31,873 bases of DNA from Rickettsia typhi. Lineage in GTDB: Bacteria > Pseudomonadota > Alphaproteobacteria > Rickettsiales > UBA1997. Under the pieces are notes generated by a model. It did not search any database, was not told the DNA's origin, and was given only the letters and a program-made list of their open reading frames with translations. This document shows positions 1 through 6,272 of this stretch, in pieces. The DNA is taken from positions 1 through 31,873 of the forward strand of contig CAMCFD010000004.1 in the NCBI GenBank assembly GCA_945874115.1, written 5' to 3'. A program made the translations under genes and the position numbers. The first letter of the stretch is position 1, and each line of letters opens with the position of its first letter.

Positions 1-443
1 GATCCAAAAATCAGCGATAAATTTTCATAATTCGCACAGCTAAAAATGCCGTTTTCATCGCTTAATTCGCTAAAATCGTCACAATATTCGTCGCCAAATA
101 AAATGCGTCTGATCGCTTTTTTATAAAGTCCGCGATCGGCTTGCGCCCTAGGAGAATGAACCGCAGGGCCTTTTGACGAGTTGAGAATTCGAAAATGAAT
201 TCCCGCCATGTCAATCGCGCGACCCATCACGCCGTCAAGCGCATCAACCTCGCGCACAATCGTGCCTTTCGCAACGCCGCCAATCGCCGGATTACACGAC
301 ATTTCACCCAAATTCTCGATTTTTTTCGTCACCAACAAAACCTTCGCACCCATACGCGCAGAAGCGCAAGCAGCCTCAATTCCGGCATGTCCCGCGCCAA
401 TAACGATTACATCAAACTGTGTTTTGGAAGAATTTAGAGTCAT
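1..443 (-). CDS. mnmG: MnmG (GidA), tRNA U34 modification enzyme, N-terminal part (runs off window)
   Basis: MnmG is the FAD-binding partner of MnmE. Together they place a carboxymethylaminomethyl group on wobble uridine 34 of certain tRNAs in the cytoplasm. The 147 codons present begin MTLNSSKTQFDVIVIGAGHA, with the dinucleotide-binding GAGHAG at about residues 17-22. They continue with the family signatures MSCNPAIGGVAKG and VDALDGVMGRAIDMAGI, then SSKGPAVHSPRAQADR. The frame stays open to the window edge, so the C-terminal three quarters lie outside. The ATG at 443-441 is the first in-frame start and puts the Rossmann motif at the usual distance from the N-terminus. No clear Shine-Dalgarno sequence precedes it. 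A good promoter lies just upstream. dsbB is upstream on the same strand. The identification is secure. Confidence 0.96.
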   Translation of the reverse strand, partial: MTLNSSKTQFDVIVIGAGHAGIEAACASARMGAKVLLVTKKIENLGEMSCNPAIGGVAKGTIVREVDALDGVMGRAIDMAGIHFRILNSSKGPAVHSPRAQADRGLYKKAIRRILFGDEYCDDFSELSDENGIFSCANYENLSLIFG

Positions 444-479
444 CAAAATAATAAGTCATCAAAGTCAATTGAAGCGACA

Positions 480-508
480 ATTCTAGAGGGTTTGAACACA
501 AAAGTCAA
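480..508 (-). promoter_or_regulatory. Sigma70-type promoter of mnmG
   Basis: On the minus strand TTGACT (508-503) and TAGAAT (485-480) are separated by 17 bases. Both boxes are near consensus. Transcription would start around 473, leaving a leader of about 30 nt before the mnmG ATG at 443. The TAGAAT -10 box is the same as in the 16S rRNA promoter of this window. Confidence 0.65.
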
Positions 509-556
509 GCTTTTTGCTCGGTTCTAAGACATTACACAAATTCTACAGAAACATCT

Positions 557-1063
557 TCAACCGCCAAATCCGGCCCATCTGCGCCTCTTTTTATGCAAAA
601 AAATCACGAAAGCCGCCAAAGATAAGCAAAAAATCACATTCCACGCCGCCATTGTTAAACCCAAAAAGAAAAATTTCGGCTCGTCGCATCTTACAATCTC
701 TTGCGTTTTAAGCGACACGGCCAATTCTTCAATTGTGGCAAAATTATTCAAATTGCCGACACATTTTTCAGTAATTTTGAAAAGTTTTTTCTCAACACCG
801 ACGTGATATAAAGCTACGCAAGCATTGATCAAAAGAAGAATAATCGATAAAAAAATCGCAGATTGTTGAATTAATTTCTCGAGTTTTCTGTTTCGAAAAA
901 ATAGCGCAAAAAAACAAATGAAAATTATCGCAAAAAATGGAATTCGCTGATAAATGCACAAAATACAAGGCTTCAGACCGAAAAAATATTGACTAACATA
1001 AGCGCCCAAAAGAGCAAAAATTGCAGCAACCAACAACAAAATTATCGTATTTTTTATAGTCAT
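557..1063 (-). CDS. dsbB: DsbB-family disulfide bond formation protein
   Basis: DsbB is an inner-membrane protein that reoxidises the periplasmic thiol oxidase DsbA and passes the electrons to quinone. From the ATG at 1063 the protein has 168 residues and begins MTIKNTIILLLVAAIFALLG, the first of four hydrophobic segments. The first cysteine pair is in PCILCIYQRIPF (CxxC followed by YQR). The second region contains EKCVGNL and VRCDEP, followed by FFLGLTMAAWN, which matches the RCDxPxxxFLGLSMAxWN signature of short alphaproteobacterial DsbB forms. The open frame extends upstream to 1108 through a TTG and an ATG at 1096. I prefer 1063 because it places the first membrane helix at the start. pgi ends 77 bases upstream on the same strand, so the two may be co-transcribed. 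No DsbA is visible here. Confidence 0.9.
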   Translation of the reverse strand: MTIKNTIILLLVAAIFALLGAYVSQYFFGLKPCILCIYQRIPFFAIIFICFFALFFRNRKLEKLIQQSAIFLSIILLLINACVALYHVGVEKKLFKITEKCVGNLNNFATIEELAVSLKTQEIVRCDEPKFFFLGLTMAAWNVIFCLSLAAFVIFLHKKRRRWAGFGG

Positions 1064-1140
1064 ATTTATATTATTCTTCACAATTTCAAGAAACATTTTT
1101 ACACACAAATCAGCTGCACTTGCAACAACAAATCCCGGCT

Positions 1141-2358
1141 TTACAATCCTTTTAACATCTGCTTCGCCAAATCTTTACGAAGTTCAACCGCCGGCTGATC
1201 AAACGGATTTATATTTTCATAATTCGCAAGCAAAATTGTTTCTAAAAACATGTGCATCATCAAGCCGCCCAAAACTTCTTCATTCAAATTTTCAATTTCA
1301 AAAATGCGAATCGGCAATTTTTTGCGATTCAAAGTTTCGATCGTCGTTTCTTGTTCAATTTTAACAATTTGACTTAGTTTTTTTCCACCAAAAAGTGTCT
1401 CACAGCCTTTTAAATCGTGAACTACAAAATCACTCTCGTGATTTTTCAACGTAAAAAAAGTGAAAATTTTATCTTTGGGTCCTTCCAAATAAAGTTGCAA
1501 TTGGCTGTGTTGATCTATTGTCCCCATTGAGTTTATCGGCGTTGATCCAAAACAATTCTTACCCAAAGACTCGGCCCATAATTGACGAAACCAATCAGTA
1601 AAATTCTTCAAATTGTCGACATATGGCATCACCACATTATTTTTAAAACCTTGGCGATAAAGCTGAATTTGTGCCGCGCAAGATTTGAAAACGAAATTAT
1701 TTTTGTCTTTCAAAAAATCTTGCAAAGCCAATTTCGCGCCATGCAGAACTTTTTTAGCGTCAACATCGCAAATCATTGCCGGCAAAAGCCCAACAACCGA
1801 AAAACACGAAAATCTTCCACCAATATTTTTTGGGTGATAAAAAATTTCTGCACCAATTTCTTTGGCAATTTTCGCTAAAGAATTTTCTTCACTTTCGGTT
1901 ATAAAAAGAAAATGCTGCGCATAATTCTCAATTTTCTTCGCCTTAATTTGATCAAGCATTATCAAGGTCTGACAGATTGTTTCGATAGTCTCTCCTGACT
2001 TTGAAATCACCAAAAAAAATGTATTTTTAAAATCGATTTCGCTAAGTGCATTTTTCACCGAATTTGTATCAATTGATTCTAAAAATTGCAACTTATTTTG
2101 ATTTTTTAGCGCAGTCAAAGTTTTGCCGCCAAGACTAGAGCCGCCGACTCCCAAAACCAAAACTTTCTCATATTTTTTGGCTTTTTTAGCCAAAATTTCA
2201 TATTTTGCGATATTTTCATCGTTAAAAATTACAGAAATCGGGGCAATTTCTTTATTTTCAAGTGACTTTTTCAAATTTTCATATTTGCGAAAAAGCGCCG
2301 AATTTATTAAATCGACAGAAATATTCTTAAAGCTTTGTTTATATAGACTCGTTGACAT
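1141..2358 (-). CDS. pgi: Glucose-6-phosphate isomerase
   Basis: Pgi interconverts glucose-6-phosphate and fructose-6-phosphate in the cytoplasm. The 405-aa product belongs to the short form of the family; enterobacterial enzymes are about 550 aa. Visible signatures are VLVLGVGGSSLGGKTL, the phosphate-binding VISKSGETIET, IGGRFSCFSVVGLLPA, and STPINSMGTIDQHSQLQLYL with the GTxDQHSQ active-site segment. The ATG at 2358 gives a complete N-terminus; upstream sequence is A-rich without a Shine-Dalgarno motif. A promoter (TTGACT/TAAAAT) lies 33 to 60 bases upstream. dsbB follows on the same strand. Rickettsia species lack glycolysis, so the gene is informative about the lineage. Here it could serve gluconeogenesis, the pentose phosphate pathway or supply of sugars for envelope polysaccharide. 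No other sugar-phosphate gene is nearby. Confidence 0.94.
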   Translation of the reverse strand: MSTSLYKQSFKNISVDLINSALFRKYENLKKSLENKEIAPISVIFNDENIAKYEILAKKAKKYEKVLVLGVGGSSLGGKTLTALKNQNKLQFLESIDTNSVKNALSEIDFKNTFFLVISKSGETIETICQTLIMLDQIKAKKIENYAQHFLFITESEENSLAKIAKEIGAEIFYHPKNIGGRFSCFSVVGLLPAMICDVDAKKVLHGAKLALQDFLKDKNNFVFKSCAAQIQLYRQGFKNNVVMPYVDNLKNFTDWFRQLWAESLGKNCFGSTPINSMGTIDQHSQLQLYLEGPKDKIFTFFTLKNHESDFVVHDLKGCETLFGGKKLSQIVKIEQETTIETLNRKKLPIRIFEIENLNEEVLGGLMMHMFLETILLANYENINPFDQPAVELRKDLAKQMLKGL

Positions 2359-2390
2359 TTTTGTTAAATTTTACTAATATATTTTCGCTA

Positions 2391-2418
2391 ATTTTATTGC
2401 TTTTTTATAAATAGTCAA
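2391..2418 (-). promoter_or_regulatory. Sigma70-type promoter of pgi
   Basis: Read on the minus strand, TTGACT (2418-2413) and TAAAAT (2396-2391) are spaced by 16 bases, followed by the pgi start at 2358. The match is good for both boxes. The surrounding DNA is AT-rich, which raises the chance of fortuitous -10 boxes. Confidence 0.5.
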
Positions 2419-2552
2419 TTGTTAAGGCTTTTAACGAGTAATTATTTATCAAAAACCATCAAAAGCCAACATAACAAAGGATTGCAACCGCAAAATCAGG
2501 CGCAAAATAAAATACGAAAATAGCAGATTTAGAAATTTATCCACCTAAAGAC

Positions 2553-2580
2553 TTGAAAAATTTAAATTAGTTGTTATATT
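2553..2580 (+). promoter_or_regulatory. Promoter of tRNA-Cys
   Basis: TTGAAA (2553-2558) and TATATT (2575-2580) are spaced by 16 bases, and the tRNA begins 18 bases after the -10 box. Each box has one mismatch to the sigma70 consensus. The position is ideal for a short-leader tRNA transcript. Confidence 0.7.
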
Positions 2581-2597
2581 AAGATATGTATTTGACT

Positions 2598-2672
2598 GGC
2601 TGGGTAGCAAAGTGGTAATGCAAGGGCCTGCAAAGCCTTTATTCGTCGGTTCGATTCCGACCCCGGCCTCCA
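2598..2672 (+). tRNA. tRNA-Cys (anticodon GCA)
   Basis: The sequence folds as a full cloverleaf. The acceptor stem pairs GGCTGGG with CCCGGCC (one G-U pair). The anticodon arm is AGGGC-CTGCAAA-GCCTT with anticodon GCA. The T arm is GTCGG-TTCGATT-CCGAC. The discriminator base is U, as expected for cysteine tRNAs, and the 3' CCA is encoded (2670-2672). It lies alone on the plus strand between the divergent pgi and the convergent tsaB. A related but broken 3' end follows about 60 bases downstream. Confidence 0.95.
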
Positions 2673-2728
2673 TAAATTTTATCCAGAGAACCGAAGGTGT
2701 TTTTGCGCCGCTTGCGCGAAACGCGGGA

Positions 2729-2752
2729 GTTCGACTCCACCCCGACCTCCAT
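2729..2752 (+). repeat. Degenerate copy of a tRNA 3' end (T loop plus acceptor end with CCA)
   Basis: GTTCGACTCCACCCCGACCT followed by CCAT closely matches the last part of tRNA-Cys (GTTCGATTCCGACCCCGGCC then TCCAT, 2649-2673). They differ at two bases plus one single-base gap. The sequence before it (2683-2728) holds small GC hairpins but does not fold into the rest of a tRNA, so this is a fragment rather than a gene. It ends one base short of the tsaB stop codon. Possible origins are a partial tandem duplication, a decayed tRNA, or an integration scar; the sequence does not decide among these. Confidence 0.6.
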
Positions 2753-3417
2753 TATTTCTTTCTCTCGCTAATCTTAGGGTCTCTCAAATAAAGTGCCTTT
2801 AGCTCTTCATCTTCGATTTTTTCATCATCAAAGCAAGCTTCATGGGTCATTAAAGCTAGAGAATCGGCACTTATTTCGTCACGCCCATCACTTAATCTTG
2901 CCCTGCCGCAGACTTTTTCTACGACACTTTTTCCACTGCCACAAATCATAAAATCACCTGACAAATCAAGGTTTTCAAGTTCGGACAAACTCATTAATTT
3001 TGATTCAGAAATCACAGAAATAACCCCGTTTTTCGCCAAAAATTCGCCAACAAAAAATTCATTCATTTTTGCATCCATCGCCACTAAAATTTTCGTGTCA
3101 AAATCGCGATATTTATTAGCAATTGCAAGCAACGAATCGAAGCTATAAAACGGGATTTTAACAGCCAAGCTTAGAGTTTTGACGCAAGATAAGCCAATTC
3201 GAACTGAGGTAAAACTTGCGGGGCCCTTACAGACTCCGACCGCCGCAAGGTCTTGATACCAAATATTGTTTTCCGACAAAACTTCTTCAATGCAAGGAAT
3301 TAAAAGCTCGGCTGGTTTTGAAGCTTGTTCGATTATTTTTAAGCTCAGAATTTTTGCACCGTCAAACAAACACACCGAAGGCCTTATGTTTGTAGTGTCG
3401 ATGGCAAGAATCTTCAT
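2752..3417 (-). CDS. tsaB: TsaB, subunit of the tRNA t6A synthesis complex
   Basis: TsaB (YeaZ) is a catalytically inactive ASKHA-fold paralogue of TsaD. It forms the TsaBDE complex that makes threonylcarbamoyl-adenosine at A37 of tRNAs reading ANN codons. The 221-aa protein starts MKILAIDTTN, has the family signature GPASFTSVRIGL (usually GPGSFTGLRIGL) and ends with the typical ALYLRDPKI motif. Length is normal. The ATG at 3417 follows the apaG stop codon by only four bases, so the pair is probably one operon translated in tandem. tRNA-Cys and its remnant face it from the 3' side. Essential in most bacteria. Confidence 0.93.
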   Translation of the reverse strand: MKILAIDTTNIRPSVCLFDGAKILSLKIIEQASKPAELLIPCIEEVLSENNIWYQDLAAVGVCKGPASFTSVRIGLSCVKTLSLAVKIPFYSFDSLLAIANKYRDFDTKILVAMDAKMNEFFVGEFLAKNGVISVISESKLMSLSELENLDLSGDFMICGSGKSVVEKVCGRARLSDGRDEISADSLALMTHEACFDDEKIEDEELKALYLRDPKISERKK

Positions 3418-3421
3418 TAGA

Positions 3422-3892
3422 TTAATTTATGACTTTTTTAACCGAAGGAACGTCCAAAGAAAAACTTGGAATCAGCGCCCTGAAAGATTCACCCTTCTCA
3501 TCTTGCATTTCATAATAACCAGACATTATGCCTGAAGGATAAGCCAAATGAACTCCACTGCTATATTCAAAAAAGCCATTTGACAAAATTTCCGGCTGTT
3601 TTCCAACCACACCTTCGCCGTCAACTTCTTGAATTTCACCATTTTCATCGACGATTTTCCAATGTCGATTGATTAGTTTTATCAAACCGCTTCGTTTATT
3701 TTCAATTCTAACTTGATAAGTCCATACAAAAAGATTGCCAGCAACTCCGGCTTGACTGTTGATAAATTCAGGCCAAACGGTGATTTCAACATCTCTAGTA
3801 GCCAATTTATAGCCATTATTTTTTACACTCAAATCTAAGCCAAAAGAAGACGATTCTAGCGATTTATTCGATTTTGATATTATATTATTCAT
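3422..3892 (-). CDS. apaG: ApaG domain protein (CorD)
   Basis: ApaG is a small protein with an immunoglobulin-like (FN3-type) fold. Its biochemical role is not settled, although it has been linked to divalent cation homeostasis. The 156-aa product carries the complete domain: VWTYQVRIENK, LINRHWKIVDENGE, GEGVVGKQPEI, YSSGVHLAYPSGIMSG and IPSFSLDVP. These match the conserved RHWxIxDxxG / GVVGxQP / PSGxMxGxYxM / IPAFSLD blocks. The first 25 or so residues are a serine- and asparagine-rich extension beyond the family norm of about 125 aa. tsaB follows four bases downstream. A 16-bp palindrome lies 25 bases upstream of the start. Confidence 0.93.
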   Translation of the reverse strand: MNNIISKSNKSLESSSFGLDLSVKNNGYKLATRDVEITVWPEFINSQAGVAGNLFVWTYQVRIENKRSGLIKLINRHWKIVDENGEIQEVDGEGVVGKQPEILSNGFFEYSSGVHLAYPSGIMSGYYEMQDEKGESFRALIPSFSLDVPSVKKVIN

Positions 3893-3916
3893 AATTTTTT
3901 AATTTTGCTCACATTT

Positions 3917-3932
3917 ATGCTAAATTTAGCAT
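3917..3932. promoter_or_regulatory. Perfect 16-bp palindrome upstream of apaG
   Basis: ATGCTAAATTTAGCAT is identical to its reverse complement and sits 25 bases upstream of the apaG ATG. It could be an operator, a short hairpin in the leader, or an accident of AT-rich sequence. Nothing in the window identifies a cognate regulator. Confidence 0.35.
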
Positions 3933-4066
3933 TTTATTTGTCGCGAAACATCTTTTGCTTTCTATATTTTAGAGAATTTTCTTAAAATTACAATAACTTA
4001 AAAAATAGCCCACCTAAAGCTATATTTAATCATCTTTTTCAAATTTTCAAGGGATATTTCTAAATA

Positions 4067-4225
4067 AGAACCTATCCATAAATAATTTTATCACAGATTT
4101 TTAGGAAATTTTTAGCGATTTTTCTAATAAATTTATGTAATATTGGATATATTTCATAAAATTTATTAGAAAAAAGAGCAAAAATTAACAAAAATATTGG
4201 GTGAAATTATTTATGGATAGGTTCT
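4067..4225. repeat. 159-bp palindromic element, copy A, with 22-bp perfect terminal inverted repeats
   Basis: The left arm (4067-4088, begins AGAACCTATCC) and the right arm (4204-4225, ends GGATAGGTTCT) are exact reverse complements over 22 bp. Between them lies a second stem: 4119-4137 pairs with 4155-4174 (19 bp with one bulged A) around the loop TAATATTGGATATATTT. ATTTTTAGCG at 4108-4117 and GCAAAAAT at 4178-4185 extend this stem outward. The element has no coding capacity. Its core matches copy B at 25226-25304. The right end overlaps the pilB stop codon (TAG, 4226-4224). No convincing target-site duplication is visible. It fills most of the apaG-pilB intergenic region; 3933-4066 is AT-rich with nothing recognisable. 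Confidence 0.85.
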
Positions 4226-6059
4226 ATGTCATGCGATCAGTCATGTCAACGACTCGCATTAGTTCTTTAAGGTCAATTATTCCGGCTGCAACTTTTTGTA
4301 GACCATCTTCTTGCATTGGCACGAAGTTTTTTCCAAGAATATATTCATGCATTTCTTTGCGACTTTTGTTCGACGAAACCATATCATCAAGTTCGCGGTC
4401 AAAAACCACAATTTCAGCAACAACCGTTCGACCTTTATAACCACTGTTTCCGCATTTCTGACAGCCAACTGCCTTGCAAATTTTATTGAGATGTGCGAAT
4501 TTTGCGCCCATCATTTTCTTTTCTTCTGGCGTTAAATCTTGCTGAGTTTTACACTCACAAAGCTTTCTTGCTAGACGCTGCGCGAAGATTCCGATAAGTG
4601 AGCCCGCCATCAAATAATTGGGAACGCCAATATTCATCAAGCGCGGAATGGCCGCAAGCGCGTCGTTGGTGTGCAAACTGGTATAAACTTGGTGACCCGT
4701 CATCGCCGCTTGAATCGCACTGATCGCCGTGTCTTTGTCGCGAATCTCACCGACCAAAATCACGTCAGGATCTTGTCGCAAAATCGATTTTACGCCAGAG
4801 GCAAAATCCATTCCAATATCGGTTCTAATGCTTGATTGGCGAATCAGCGGCAAGTTATATTCAACCGGATCCTCCAAAGTCATAATATTTTTATCGATCG
4901 AGTTGATATAACTCAAAATCGTGTAGAGAGTTGTGGTTTTACCGCTTCCGGTTGGTCCCGTCATAATAATAACGCCTTCTGGGCGCTGAACCATTTTCTT
5001 CAACATCTTGACATTGTGCTGCGAAAAACCAAGGCTGTCGAGCGAAAGAATCGATTGTTTCTCGTCTAAAATACGCATCACGATATTTTCGCCGTGAATT
5101 GTTGGCTGTGTCGACACACGAAAATCAATATTTCGCCCGATAATTTCAGAGTTAATCCTGCCATCTTGCGGTTTGCGCGACTCGGCGATGTTCATTCCCG
5201 ACATAATTTTTATGCGCACAGAAATCGCCGGCCAGTGCTCTTTGTGGATCGAGCGAATTTGCACCATTTTTCCGTCAATTCTATAGCGAATTCGAAGGAA
5301 TGAATTTTCAGGCTCAAAGTGTAAATCTGAAGCGCCACGATGCACCGCGTCTGTAAGAATTGCGTCAACAAGACGAACCATCGGACTTTTATAATCGCCC
5401 TTCAATTCAGTTTCGTCATTTATAAGCTCGGGATCAATCGCCTCAACTTCTTTCAAAATGCCTTCGATCGACATTTCATAGCTGTGATATTGGTCAATTG
5501 CATGCATAATGTCTATTTCGGCGACATAAACCGGATTAATTTTAAAATTTGGCGGGAAAAATCTTTTGGCCTGATCAATTGCAACAATGTCAAACACGTC
5601 AGACATCGCAAGCGTCACCGTATTTTTTGAATAAGAAATCGGGATTAATTTATTGTGAATTGCAAATTCTTTAGGAATTTTTTTCACCAATCGCGCGTCA
5701 ATAATTGACGATCTAATATCGAATTTTTTTATGCCACTCGACTCGTTTAAAATATCACCAAGAGCACCTTCCGAGATAAAACCCATATCAACCAAAATGG
5801 CCGCAACAGTCTTCGAATTTCTTAACCGAACTTGTTCTTTAAGCGCAATTTCAAGTTGATCGGAAGAAATAACTTTTTTCTCTAAAAGTCTTGAGCCGAT
5901 ATCACCCGAATTTAATTTTGCCTGATTTTTTTTGACCGGATTTTGCGCATCAAAATCAACATTTACTGCGGGAATTTGCTTTGCGGCAACGCTTTCTTTA
6001 TTTACTTGCGCAGGCTTTGGAACCACTTTTTGATTATCTAAATTTTGCTCTGGTTTCAT
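4224..6059 (-). CDS. PilB/GspE-type hexameric ATPase of a type IV pilus or type II secretion system
   Basis: This ATPase family powers pilin or pseudopilin polymerisation from the cytoplasmic face of the inner membrane. The 611-aa protein has a flexible N-terminus (1-50), an N-terminal MshEN/T2SSE_N-type domain (about 51-195) and the C-terminal secretion ATPase domain. Within the latter are Walker A GPTGSGKT (368-375), the Asp box around 390-400, Walker B VILVGE with DPD just before it (430-436), and the His box AAMTGHQVYTSLHTND (451-466). The zinc site is unusual: C501 and C503 form CxC instead of CxxC, with the distal pair at C533 and C536 normal. No pilin, platform or secretin gene is nearby, so PilB and GspE cannot be separated. 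The stop codon lies in the end of palindromic element A. A small hairpin (ATATTTG/CAAATAT) lies just before the start at 6059. Confidence 0.9.
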   Translation of the reverse strand: MKPEQNLDNQKVVPKPAQVNKESVAAKQIPAVNVDFDAQNPVKKNQAKLNSGDIGSRLLEKKVISSDQLEIALKEQVRLRNSKTVAAILVDMGFISEGALGDILNESSGIKKFDIRSSIIDARLVKKIPKEFAIHNKLIPISYSKNTVTLAMSDVFDIVAIDQAKRFFPPNFKINPVYVAEIDIMHAIDQYHSYEMSIEGILKEVEAIDPELINDETELKGDYKSPMVRLVDAILTDAVHRGASDLHFEPENSFLRIRYRIDGKMVQIRSIHKEHWPAISVRIKIMSGMNIAESRKPQDGRINSEIIGRNIDFRVSTQPTIHGENIVMRILDEKQSILSLDSLGFSQHNVKMLKKMVQRPEGVIIMTGPTGSGKTTTLYTILSYINSIDKNIMTLEDPVEYNLPLIRQSSIRTDIGMDFASGVKSILRQDPDVILVGEIRDKDTAISAIQAAMTGHQVYTSLHTNDALAAIPRLMNIGVPNYLMAGSLIGIFAQRLARKLCECKTQQDLTPEEKKMMGAKFAHLNKICKAVGCQKCGNSGYKGRTVVAEIVVFDRELDDMVSSNKSRKEMHEYILGKNFVPMQEDGLQKVAAGIIDLKELMRVVDMTDRMT

Positions 6060-6193
6060 CTAAGATATTTGATTTCAAATATAAATTGATAGCGCTAAAC
6101 AAGTTTTATTTTACATAATAATTTCTTGCAAAACCTTGTGTTTCAACGGTTTGCGCAATCAAGAATTAAGAGAAAAAATTGCCAAAATTAACA

Positions 6194-6222
6194 TTGATTT
6201 AAAAGTGCCAAAAAACTATAAT
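6194..6222 (+). promoter_or_regulatory. Promoter of gltX
   Basis: TTGATT (6194-6199) and a perfect TATAAT (6217-6222) are spaced by 17 bases. The start codon of gltX follows about 50 bases later. The site lies in the divergent region shared with pilB, for which I see no convincing minus-strand promoter. Confidence 0.6.
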
Positions 6223-6272
6223 CAATTTTCAAACATTTTATACAAAAATGTCAAGACCAAACAACAAAATTT

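Noticed and set aside
1..4. The window begins with GATC, possibly a cloning junction
   Set aside because: A four-base match is expected often by chance, and the mnmG frame is intact up to the edge.
2683..2752. A complete second tRNA or the acceptor piece of a two-piece tmRNA
   Set aside because: Only the T-loop and CCA end are recognisable. I could not form an acceptor stem or the other arms, so I list only a remnant.
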